64,000 nt of DNA, taken from Minwuia sp048007105. GTDB lineage: Bacteria > Pseudomonadota > Alphaproteobacteria > Minwuiales > Minwuiaceae. The position numbers were made by a program, and so were the translations under genes. Location: the NCBI RefSeq assembly GCF_048007105.1, contig NZ_CP180352.1:1054001-1118000 (forward strand). Direction: 5' to 3'. Below, one piece after another: positions 36,941 through 46,601 of this stretch. Each line of letters opens with the position of its first letter. The first letter of the stretch is position 1. Below the pieces are notes generated by a model, which had not been told where the DNA came from, made no database searches, and saw only the letters and a list, made by a program, of their open reading frames with translations.

Positions 36941-38278
36941 ATGAACCTCTATCGGCTGCTGAAGATCCAGGACGAGCTCGGCGAACCGGTGCGCGTCGGA
37001 CTGATCGGCGCGGGCAAGTTCGGCTCCATGTTCCTGGCGCAGTGCCGCCGGACGCCGGGCATGCACCTGCTGGGCGTGGTCGATCTGGCCGAGGGGCGCG
37101 CCGCCGAGAGCTGCCGCACGACGGGCTGGCCGGACGAGCAGATCGACGCGACCGACCCGGCGGACGCGCTGAAGACCGGCAGGACCTGGTGCGGGCAGGA
37201 TTCGATGAAGCTGATCGAGGCGGACGGGCTCGATGTCGTCATCGACGCCACCGGCAACCCCGCCGCCGGCATCCGCCACGCGCTCGCCGCCTTCCGCAAC
37301 AGGCGCCACGTCATCATGGTCAATGTCGAGGCCGACGTGCTCGCCGGGCCGCTGCTGGCGCGGAAGGCGCTGGAGCACGGCGTCGTCTATTCCATGGCCT
37401 ATGGCGACCAGCCGGCCCTGATTTCCGAGCAGGTCGACTGGGCGCGGGCCATCGGGCTGGAGGTCGTGTGCGCCGGCAAGGGGACCAAGTACCGCCCGAT
37501 CTATCACCGCTCGACGCCGGACACGGTCTGGGACCATTACGGCCTGACCGCCGAGCACGCCGCCGCCTCGGGCATGAACCCGCAGATGTTCAACTCCTTC
37601 CTGGACGGCACCAAGTCGGCGATCGAGATGGCCGCCGTTTCCAACGCCTGCGGTCTCACCCCGCAGAGCCACGGCCTCAGCTTCCCGCCCGCCGCGGTGG
37701 AGGAACTCTGCTCGATCCTGCGCCCGCACAATGTTGGCGGCACGCTGGAGCACGAAGGCACGGTCGAGGTCGTCTCCTGCGAGACCCATGACGGCGTGCC
37801 GGTGCCGAACGATCTGCGCTGGGGCACCTATGTCACCTTCAGGGCGCCCGACGAGTATGTCCGCCGCTGCTTCTCCGACTACGGCCTCGTGGTCGACGAC
37901 ACCGGCGACTACGGCGCGCTATGGCGGCCCTATCACCTGATCGGGCTGGAACTGGGCATCTCGGTGGCGTCGGTGGCGCTGCGCGAGGAGCCGACCGGCA
38001 CGACCGAGGATTTCCGCGGCGATGTCGCGGCCACGGCGAAGCGGCAGCTGAAGGCCGGCGAGATACTGGACGGGGAAGGCGGCTTCACCGTCTACGGCAA
38101 GCTGATGCGCGCCGACGAATCGCTGAAGGCCGGCGTCCTGCCGCTCGGCCTGGCGCATGGCGTGAAGCTGAAACGCGACATCCCCGAGGACGGCCACGTC
38201 ACCTGGGACGATGTCGAGTTCGACGCCGCTGATCCGACCGTCGCCTTCCGCCGCGAGATGGAAGCCGCGTTCAGATGA
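36941..38278 (+). CDS. NAD(P)-dependent dehydrogenase with C-terminal SAF-type domain (homoserine-dehydrogenase-like)
   Basis: The 445-residue protein has the Rossmann loop RVGLIGAGKFGSMFLAQCRR (about 18-37), the segment VIDATGNPAAGIRHALAAF, and a C-terminal SAF-like barrel (KRQLKAGEILDGEGGFTVYG; GVLPLGLAHGVKLKRDIPE). This architecture is known in uncharacterised oxidoreductases annotated variously as homoserine-dehydrogenase-like or SAF-domain proteins; SAF domains in related sugar-acid enzymes bind or dehydrate the substrate. A sugar-acid or threonate-like substrate is inference. It starts behind an AT-rich patch shared with the AT-rich gene upstream. Confidence 0.8.
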   Translation: MNLYRLLKIQDELGEPVRVGLIGAGKFGSMFLAQCRRTPGMHLLGVVDLAEGRAAESCRTTGWPDEQIDATDPADALKTGRTWCGQDSMKLIEADGLDVVIDATGNPAAGIRHALAAFRNRRHVIMVNVEADVLAGPLLARKALEHGVVYSMAYGDQPALISEQVDWARAIGLEVVCAGKGTKYRPIYHRSTPDTVWDHYGLTAEHAAASGMNPQMFNSFLDGTKSAIEMAAVSNACGLTPQSHGLSFPPAAVEELCSILRPHNVGGTLEHEGTVEVVSCETHDGVPVPNDLRWGTYVTFRAPDEYVRRCFSDYGLVVDDTGDYGALWRPYHLIGLELGISVASVALREEPTGTTEDFRGDVAATAKRQLKAGEILDGEGGFTVYGKLMRADESLKAGVLPLGLAHGVKLKRDIPEDGHVTWDDVEFDAADPTVAFRREMEAAFR

Positions 38279-38284
38279 AACACT

Positions 38285-38655
38285 GTCGTCCGCGGGCCTG
38301 ACCCGCGGACCTGAGGGTCCAGCCCGCGCCGCTGTGCCGGTTGCGCGCTGAGGCCCCCGGGTCAGGCCCGGGGGCGGCAGAATGGTGAGGTGGCCGCAGT
38401 TGGCGCGACTGGGTCCAATTCGGCCCGGATGCCGGATCGGGGGTCCGGCATGATGGAAGATCGCGGCATCTGCGCCAGCCAACCACGTCACCCCGGCCTT
38501 GAGCCGGGGTCCGGTCGGCCAGGGCGTCATGCCCTTCGTGGTCCGGAGAGACTGGGCAGCGGGATCGAGTCCCGCTGCGGGTGGCGGGTTGCAATCTACC
38601 GCGCCACAAGCTCCCGCCCGTCCCGGGACTTGATCCCGGGACCCATGACGGCGTC
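38285..38655. repeat. Cluster of intergenic palindromes
   Basis: This 397-base gap has no gene and holds at least five hairpins: GTCCGCGGGCCTGACCCGCG... at 38288-38310, GCCCCCGGGTCAGGCCCGGG... at 38352-38374, GATGCCGGA/TCCGGCATGAT at 38428-38453, CCCCGGCCTTGAGCCGGGG near 38491-38509, and GTCCCGGGACTTGATCCCGG... at 38620-38642. These are the end-palindrome types of the GTCA...TGAC family, stacked. Convergent genes lie on both sides. Confidence 0.65.
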
Positions 38656-38675
38656 TCCGGTGACTTCTGGTGTCC

Positions 38676-40481
<1,806 letters not shown>

Positions 40482-40557
40482 GGCCGCGTCCTCCGGCGCG
40501 TTTTCTTGATATCGGGATAGCGCCGACCTTCATGGGCTGGCAAGTCCCGGCGCAATG

Positions 40558-40664
40558 GTCACCCCCGATGGCGCAGCCACTCGGGGGTCCGGATGGGCGT
40601 TTCGGTCAGGCGAAAGCGCTTGCGACTTCGGCACGCCCGGACCCCCGCGCAAGGCGGGGGTGAC
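40558..40664. repeat. REPIN-like paired palindrome, copy 6
   Basis: It begins GTCACCCCCGATGG and ends GGCGGGGGTGAC, with the right palindrome CCCCCGCGCAAGGCGGGGG. The left palindrome is less perfect (CCCCCGATGGCG...CGGGGG). It occupies the divergent gap between the BVMO and the SDR-P450 operon. Confidence 0.7.
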
Positions 40665-40735
40665 CAGACCCGGGCATCCCTTCCAAGTGGCCGGGATAGG
40701 CCCTACGATCCGGGCTGCATTCAGGGGAGGATTGC

Positions 40736-41488
40736 ATGGGACGTGTAGACGGCCGCGTGGCCATTGTGACCGGCGGCGCATCGGGACTGGGCGCGGCGAC
40801 GGCGAGGCTGCTCTCGGAAGAGGGCGCGAAGGTGCTGGTCACCGATATCCAGGAAGAGCTGGGGCGGCAGGTCGCGAAGGAGTGCGGCGGCATCTTCATG
40901 CGCCATGACACCTCGGTCGAGGACGACTGGGTGCAGGCCTATCAGAAGGCGGTGTCGGAACTGGGCGATGTCTCGATCCTGTTCAACAATGCCGGCGTGC
41001 GGCCCAAGACCGTGCCGCTGGAAGACACCACGCTGGAGGACTGGCAGGCGCACATGGCCATCAACATCGACGGCGTCTTCCTGGGCATCAAACACGGCAT
41101 CCGCGCGATGAAGCAGAAGGGCGGGGCGATCGTCTCGACCTCGTCGATCTACGGCATCGCTGGCGCCGCCATGATCGGCGCCTATTCGGCCTCCAAGGGC
41201 GGCGTGCGCACGCTGACCAAGGCGGCGGCGATGGAGTGCAGCTATCTGCGCTATCCCATCCGCATCAACTCGATCCATCCGGGCTTCATCGAGACGGCCA
41301 TGCTGGAATCGACCAAGCAGGAATTCGGCGCCTCGATGATCGAGAAACGCATGATCGGCGACACGCCCATGCGGCGGATCGGCGAGGCCCGCGACATCGC
41401 CGAGGGTGTGCTCTATCTCGTGGCGGATTCCGGCAAGTTCGTCACCGGGATCGAGCTGCCGGTCGACGGCGGATATCTCGCACGATGA
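40736..41488 (+). CDS. Short-chain dehydrogenase/reductase (alcohol/ketone type)
   Basis: The 250-residue SDR has TGGASGLGAATARLL (cofactor loop), NNAGVRPKT, catalytic Ser (STSSIYG) and a catalytic YSASK motif, and HPGFIETAM. Its pairing with a P450 (4-base overlap) and divergent BVMO suggests it oxidises the hydroxylated product to a ketone; that is inference. The ATG follows CAGGGGAGGATTGC. Confidence 0.9.
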   Translation: MGRVDGRVAIVTGGASGLGAATARLLSEEGAKVLVTDIQEELGRQVAKECGGIFMRHDTSVEDDWVQAYQKAVSELGDVSILFNNAGVRPKTVPLEDTTLEDWQAHMAINIDGVFLGIKHGIRAMKQKGGAIVSTSSIYGIAGAAMIGAYSASKGGVRTLTKAAAMECSYLRYPIRINSIHPGFIETAMLESTKQEFGASMIEKRMIGDTPMRRIGEARDIAEGVLYLVADSGKFVTGIELPVDGGYLAR

Positions 41489-42705
41489 AGACGGCGTCCA
41501 GGGAAACGGCCGAGGCGTTCAACATCTACGCCCTGACGCCCGAGTATCTGGACGACCCTTTCCCGGTCTATCACGCGCTGCGCGAACACAGTCCGGTCCA
41601 CCGCATGCCGGACGGCTCGGTGTTTCTGAGTCGCTATGACGACGTCATCGCCTGCTACCGCGACCGCACCATGTCGTCGGACAAGAAGAAGGATTTCGGG
41701 CCGAAGTTCGGCGAGGGCCCGCTGCTGACCCATCACACGACCAGCCTGGTCTTCAACGACCCGCCGCTGCACACCCGCGTCCGCAAGCTGCTGGCGCAGG
41801 CCTTCACGCCCAGGGCGCTGGCGGCGATGGAGCCGGGGATTGTGACGATGGTCGACGGCTTCCTCGACCGGGCCGAGGACCGCGGCGGGCGGATCGACCT
41901 GATCGGCGATTTCGCCTTCGCCCTGCCGGTCGGCGTGATCTGCGACATGCTGGGCATCCCGCCACAGGACCGCGAGCATCTGCGCGACTGGGCCATGACC
42001 ATACTGGGTGCGCTGGAGCCCACCATCACGCCGGAGCAGCTCGACCGCGGCAACCGCGCCGTGGCCGGCTTCTCGGCCTATCTGAAGGAGCTGATCGCGG
42101 AGCGCCGGACGCGGCTGGAAGAGGGCGACATCCTGTCGGAACTGATCGCCGGCGAGGTGGACGGGGAAAGCCTGACCGAGCAAGAGCTGATCCAGAACTG
42201 CATCTTCCTGCTGAACGCCGGGCACGAGACCACGACCAACCTGATCGGCAACGGCATGGCCGGGCTGCTGGAATTTCCCGAAGAAATGGCGCGGCTGCGG
42301 GCGGAACCCGCGCTCATGGATACGGCCATCGAGGAATTCCTGCGCTTCGAGAGCTCGAACCAGCTCGGCAACCGCCGCACGACGCAGCCGGTGAGTTTCT
42401 CGGGCGTCGAGGTGCCCGCCGACACGGTGATCCATCTCGGCATCGGCGCCGCCAACCGCGACCCGGCGCATTTCCCGGACCCGGACCGGCTGGACATCAC
42501 CCGCAGACCGAACAAGCACCTGGCTTTCGCCTGGGGCGCTCATATCTGCCTCGGCAACTCGCTGGCTCGGATGGAGGGCAAGATCGCCATCGGCCGGCTG
42601 CTGCAGCGCTTCGCTTCCATCGAGCGCGACGGCGACTTCGTCCGCGGCGGCCGCGCCCGGTTCCGCGGCTACCGGCGCTTTCCGGTGCGGATGGACTGCA
42701 GCTAG
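41485..42705 (+). CDS. Cytochrome P450
   Basis: The 406-residue bacterial class I P450 has the I-helix AGHETTTN (about residue 245), the ExxR motif (EEFLRFES), and the heme-ligand loop FAWGAHICLGNSLAR with Cys at about 355; the usual FGxG is FAWG here. It hydroxylates an unknown substrate and needs a ferredoxin and reductase, neither of which is encoded nearby. The ATG overlaps the SDR stop (ATGA). Confidence 0.95.
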   Translation: MKTASRETAEAFNIYALTPEYLDDPFPVYHALREHSPVHRMPDGSVFLSRYDDVIACYRDRTMSSDKKKDFGPKFGEGPLLTHHTTSLVFNDPPLHTRVRKLLAQAFTPRALAAMEPGIVTMVDGFLDRAEDRGGRIDLIGDFAFALPVGVICDMLGIPPQDREHLRDWAMTILGALEPTITPEQLDRGNRAVAGFSAYLKELIAERRTRLEEGDILSELIAGEVDGESLTEQELIQNCIFLLNAGHETTTNLIGNGMAGLLEFPEEMARLRAEPALMDTAIEEFLRFESSNQLGNRRTTQPVSFSGVEVPADTVIHLGIGAANRDPAHFPDPDRLDITRRPNKHLAFAWGAHICLGNSLARMEGKIAIGRLLQRFASIERDGDFVRGGRARFRGYRRFPVRMDCS

Positions 42706-42811
42706 CCGTCAAACGCATGCGTGAGTGGCCGGGCGCGGGCCTTGCCGATACAATCCGGAGGCCGTTGCCGCTTGTGGCGGTGATGGGCCTCAGGGCGTGT
42801 ACGGAGGCGGA

Positions 42812-43306
42812 ATGTCCCCCGGAAGGATCAACCCGGTGAATGAACTGGCGGCTCTGGGCGAGGCGCCGGGGTTCCAGGTGGACACGTCGCTCGACTTCCA
42901 GAACGAGCTCGCGCCGCGGCTTCTGGACCGCTGGCAGTCACGGCGGAGCAATGGCGGCCTTCCCGCCCGGCGCGATTTCGACGTGCTTGAGCTGAAGGAT
43001 TTCATGGGCTGGCTCTGTGTCGCCGAGGTTGCCCCCGGCGGCGATGATCTGGTCTATCGCCTGATCGGCACACGCATCGTCGAGAAGGTCGGACGCGACA
43101 ACACCGGCAAGCCGGTCAGCGAGACCCTGCCGCCGGCGGCGCTGGAGATCTTCCAGCATCTGATGCAGAAGCCGCAGCCGGTCCGGACTTGGGGCCGGGT
43201 GGCATGGCGTGACCGCGATTTCCGCCATCATGAATCACTGGTGCTGCCGCTCGCCGATGACGGACGTACGGTGGACCGCTTCTTCGTGCTGATGACCTTC
43301 TACTAG
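42812..43306 (+). CDS. PAS-domain protein (PAS_5-like)
   Basis: The 164-residue protein consists of one PAS-like domain from about residue 30 (WQSRRSNGGLPARRDFDVLE; DLVYRLIGTRIVEKVGRDNT; HESLVLPLADDGRTVDRFFV), the pattern of small alphaproteobacterial PAS_5 proteins of unknown role. The ATG at 42812 follows ACGGAGGCGGA and is favoured over earlier starts. It could sense a ligand or redox state; no output domain is attached. Confidence 0.75.
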   Translation: MSPGRINPVNELAALGEAPGFQVDTSLDFQNELAPRLLDRWQSRRSNGGLPARRDFDVLELKDFMGWLCVAEVAPGGDDLVYRLIGTRIVEKVGRDNTGKPVSETLPPAALEIFQHLMQKPQPVRTWGRVAWRDRDFRHHESLVLPLADDGRTVDRFFVLMTFY

Positions 43307-43363
43307 CCGTCGCGGACCGAAGCGTGATTGGTCCAGGTGCCGATCCGTGCCTATCTGACATCC

Positions 43364-43762
43364 ATGGCGTTCCGTCTGAACAGCGCAATCCTGTTCGCTC
43401 TCGGCCTTCTGCCTCTGGCCGCAGCTGCGCAGGAGCGTGGCGAGGCGCCGCCTTCCATTGGCCGGGAGGAAGCGATCCGTGAACTGCAGCAGGACAACGT
43501 CCTGAACCCCGGGGTTGACGCCGCCGAGATGCGGCGGCTGAACAGTATCGGCCGCCTGCAGGGGCTGGATGCCCGCCGGCAACAGCGCAACGACTATGCG
43601 GATCAGCGCATGAACCGGCTGCTCTCCCATCAGGCCGACCGGCAAGCGATCCGTGACGCCCGCGGCTTCAATCCGGACCAGCGGCGTCTGGAACGCCGCC
43701 GCGACCGCGTCGACCGCCGTCTGAGGGCCCGGATCAACCGGGCGATCAAGTCGAAACAGTAG
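43364..43762 (+). CDS. Small secreted Arg/Gln-rich protein of unknown function
   Basis: The 132-residue product has a signal peptide (AILFALGLLPLAAAAQ) and a hydrophilic, Arg-rich mature part (RRLERRRDRVDRRLRARINR near the C-terminus). I do not recognise it. The ATG at 43364 is the first good start; an in-frame TTG at 43328 would bury the signal peptide. It converges on the AraC gene with a 9-base gap. Confidence 0.6.
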   Translation: MAFRLNSAILFALGLLPLAAAAQERGEAPPSIGREEAIRELQQDNVLNPGVDAAEMRRLNSIGRLQGLDARRQQRNDYADQRMNRLLSHQADRQAIRDARGFNPDQRRLERRRDRVDRRLRARINRAIKSKQ

Positions 43763-43771
43763 GTGGTCGCG

Positions 43772-44776
43772 TCAGGCCTTGCCGTCGTCCATGCGGCGGC
43801 CGTCGCGGTATTCGCTCGGCGACAGGCCGACGATGGAGCGGAAGATCCGGCTGAAATGCGCCGGATCGGAGTAGCCGACCGAAAAGGCGATGGTGGCGAT
43901 GGAGGAACTGCGCCGGGTCGGATCGATCAGCCGGCGCTGCGCCGTCGCGATGCGCCGGGCGCGGATGGTGCCCGACAGGGTCTCGCCGCGGTCGGCGAAC
44001 ATCTTCTGGATGTAGCGCTCCGACAGGCCGAGTTCCTTGGCCAGCATGCCGGGTCCCAGCGTCTCGTCGTCGAGTCGGTCCTCGATCATGCGCATGATGC
44101 GCCTGAGATGCGCCAGCCGGACCGAGCTCTCGCTGCTCTTCATGGCGTCCACCGGCGCGGTCACGGCCAGCGCCAGCAGGTCCAGCAGGTGGGGTGTCAT
44201 CGCCGCCGCGGATTCATGATCCAGCCGGCTGGACTGGCGCATGATCGAATGCACGAAATCGACGAAGACCTGAACCAGCGGCGCGTGGCCGTCGCAGGTC
44301 CGGGCCACCAGATCGTCGATCAGGGGGACGCGTTCGCGCATCAGCGGCCCGTCGATACGCAGCGTCGCCAGCCGGTTCTCGGTGTTCTGCTCGTACTGGT
44401 ACATGTCCGCGGTGGCGACGATGGCGAAGTCGCCGGGCTCGATCCGCGCCTCGCGGCCGTGCTGGCGCAGGTAGAGCGGCGCCTTCATCGGCAGCGGGAT
44501 GTAGTAGAAATCGCCGCCGGACTGGCTGAGATGCTGTCGGCGGCGGAAGACCGACATCGGCGCGCTGTCGATGGTGCCGAAGCGGATGCCCGGAATATCG
44601 AGGATGTTGAGCTTTCCGAAGGAGAACTCGGCATCCCGGCTGATCAGGTCCAGCGGATAGAAGGTGTCGTAGAGAATTTCCGTCCAGGCGCCGAGCCGGG
44701 CGGGCACCGGGCTGTCGCTGATGTCGAAACTCTGAATGGCGACCTGCCGGCCGCCAGTGTTTGGGCGCAGGTTCAT
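43772..44776 (-). CDS. AraC-family regulator, likely for the HyuB/HyuA operon
   Basis: The 334-residue protein has an N-terminal AraC-binding-like domain (SGGDFYYIPLPM; EPGDFAIVATADMYQYEQNT) and a C-terminal double helix-turn-helix (LAKELGLSERYIQKMFADRG; IATIAFSVGYSDPAHFSRIF). It is divergent to the hydantoinase operon with a 175-base gap, which makes activation of that operon likely. It is a clear paralogue of the AraC gene at 60849. Confidence 0.88.
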   Translation of the reverse strand: MNLRPNTGGRQVAIQSFDISDSPVPARLGAWTEILYDTFYPLDLISRDAEFSFGKLNILDIPGIRFGTIDSAPMSVFRRRQHLSQSGGDFYYIPLPMKAPLYLRQHGREARIEPGDFAIVATADMYQYEQNTENRLATLRIDGPLMRERVPLIDDLVARTCDGHAPLVQVFVDFVHSIMRQSSRLDHESAAAMTPHLLDLLALAVTAPVDAMKSSESSVRLAHLRRIMRMIEDRLDDETLGPGMLAKELGLSERYIQKMFADRGETLSGTIRARRIATAQRRLIDPTRRSSSIATIAFSVGYSDPAHFSRIFRSIVGLSPSEYRDGRRMDDGKA

Positions 44777-44951
44777 GGGGAAATCATGATGCGGTCATAT
44801 TAGCTTGTCCATATGTTTGTTGCAGGTGCGAAGAGACGTGAACGGCAATGCGGTTCCGTCCAAGGAATTGGGCCGCTCCACGAAAGCCCGCACGATTGAC
44901 TTGGCTGCCGGCGGTCCCGAGGCTTGGACACCCGAAATCGAGGAGGCCGCG

Positions 44952-46601
44952 TTGGATCCTGTGACGCTGGAAATCGTCCACGGCAAGCTGCTTGCCACGG
45001 TGGACGAGATGGGCGCCGTGCTGGCCCGGACCAGCATGAGTCCGGTGATCTACGAGGTGCTCGACTTCGCCTGCGGCATCTGCGACCCGAAGGGCGACCT
45101 GATCGCCCAGGCCAACGGGCTGACGCTGTTCACCGGCACCTTCGCCGCCCAGGTCCGCTTCATCATCGAGAAGCACGGCGAGCGTATGCAGCCGGGCGAC
45201 GCCTTCATCACCAACGATCCGTTTCACGGCGGCACCCACTGCTGCGACATGGCGGTGGTGAAGCCGCTGTTCCACGACGGCGTGCGCGTCGGCTTCGCCA
45301 TCTCGGTGGCGCACTGGCTGGACGTCGGCGGGGCTGTGGCCGGCAGTCTCCCCGCGGATGCGACCGAGGTCTTCCAGGAGGGGCTGAGGCTGCCGGGCAT
45401 CCGGCTCTGCCGCGACGGCGAACTGCTGGAGGATGTACGCGACGTGATCGCCGCCAATTCCAGGCTGCCGAAGATGGCGCTGGGCGATCTGAACGCGGAA
45501 CTGGCCGCGGTGAACATCGCCGCGGCGCGGATCGGGGAACTGTGCGGGCGCTACGGCGCGGACGGTCTGGCCGAGGCCTTCGGGCACATTCTGGAGACCG
45601 GAGAGCGCGAAGCGCGGGCGGCGCTGGCTGCGCTGCCAGACGGCATCTACGAGGCCGAGGACTTCATCGACGGCGACGGCCGGACCGAGGACCGCATCCC
45701 GATCCAGGTCAGCGTCCGGATCGAGGGCGAGCGGCTGACCGCCGATTTCACCGGGTCGTCCGCCGCCCGGCCCGGACCGATCAACTGCACCACCGGCGCG
45801 CTGCAATCGGCGGTGAAGTCGGTGTTCAAGGCGCTGGTCGGCCCGCACGCACCCTCCAACGAGGGCTGGTTCCGGCCGGTGGACATCACCGTGCCCGAGG
45901 GCACGGTCTTCAGCGCCGTGAGCCCGTCGCCCATCGGCTGGTACTACGAGGGTGCGGCGCAGGCCTCGGAACTGGTCTGGAAGGCCCTGGCGCCGGTCGC
46001 CCCGGAACGGTTCAGCGCCGGCAGCTACATGAGCCTCTGCGCCACCTATATCTGCGGCGAGGACCGCGACGGCGAGGCCTTCGTCCATATCGAGCCGCAG
46101 CATGGCGGCTGGGGCGCCACGCCCGAGCGGGACGGGGCCAGCGGTCTTATCGCGATCACGGACGGCGATACCTACAACCTCTCCGCCGAGCTTCTGGAGG
46201 CGAAATACCCGCTCCGGCTGGTGCGCTACGCCTTCAACACGGCGGAAGGGCCGGGCGCGGGGCGACATCGCGGCGGCTACGGTCTGGTGCGCGAATACGA
46301 GGTGCTGTCCGACAACGCCTTCACCTATGCCAGCCTCGGCCGGTCCGTGGAGCAGCCCTGGGGCGCGGATGGCGGCGCGCCCGGTAGCCGCAACTACATC
46401 GAGATCACCTCCGGCGGCAAGACGCGGCGGGTCGCGCGCATTCCTCATGCGGGTCTGAAGAAGGGCGACCGCGTCGCCATTGTCACCGGCGGCGGGGGTG
46501 GCTGGGGCGATCCGGCGGCGCGCGACCGGGCGGCCATCGAGGCCGATATCGCCGACGGGCTGATCGGCGCCGATGAAGCGCGGGCGGCCTACGGCGCGTG
46601 A
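44952..46601 (+). CDS. Hydantoinase/oxoprolinase subunit HyuB, copy 1
   Basis: HyuB with HyuA carries out ATP-dependent ring opening of hydantoins or 5-oxoproline-like lactams, or carboxylation-related reactions in acetone-carboxylase relatives. The 549-residue protein begins LDPVTLEIVHGKL, the family N-terminus, and keeps NDPFHGGTHCCDMAVVKPLF and GGGGGWGDP near the end. The TTG at 44952 is chosen because AGGAGG lies 5 bases before it and homologues begin here. An ATG at 44805 would add 49 non-homologous residues. Its stop overlaps the HyuA GTG. Confidence 0.88.
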   Translation: MDPVTLEIVHGKLLATVDEMGAVLARTSMSPVIYEVLDFACGICDPKGDLIAQANGLTLFTGTFAAQVRFIIEKHGERMQPGDAFITNDPFHGGTHCCDMAVVKPLFHDGVRVGFAISVAHWLDVGGAVAGSLPADATEVFQEGLRLPGIRLCRDGELLEDVRDVIAANSRLPKMALGDLNAELAAVNIAAARIGELCGRYGADGLAEAFGHILETGEREARAALAALPDGIYEAEDFIDGDGRTEDRIPIQVSVRIEGERLTADFTGSSAARPGPINCTTGALQSAVKSVFKALVGPHAPSNEGWFRPVDITVPEGTVFSAVSPSPIGWYYEGAAQASELVWKALAPVAPERFSAGSYMSLCATYICGEDRDGEAFVHIEPQHGGWGATPERDGASGLIAITDGDTYNLSAELLEAKYPLRLVRYAFNTAEGPGAGRHRGGYGLVREYEVLSDNAFTYASLGRSVEQPWGADGGAPGSRNYIEITSGGKTRRVARIPHAGLKKGDRVAIVTGGGGGWGDPAARDRAAIEADIADGLIGADEARAAYGA

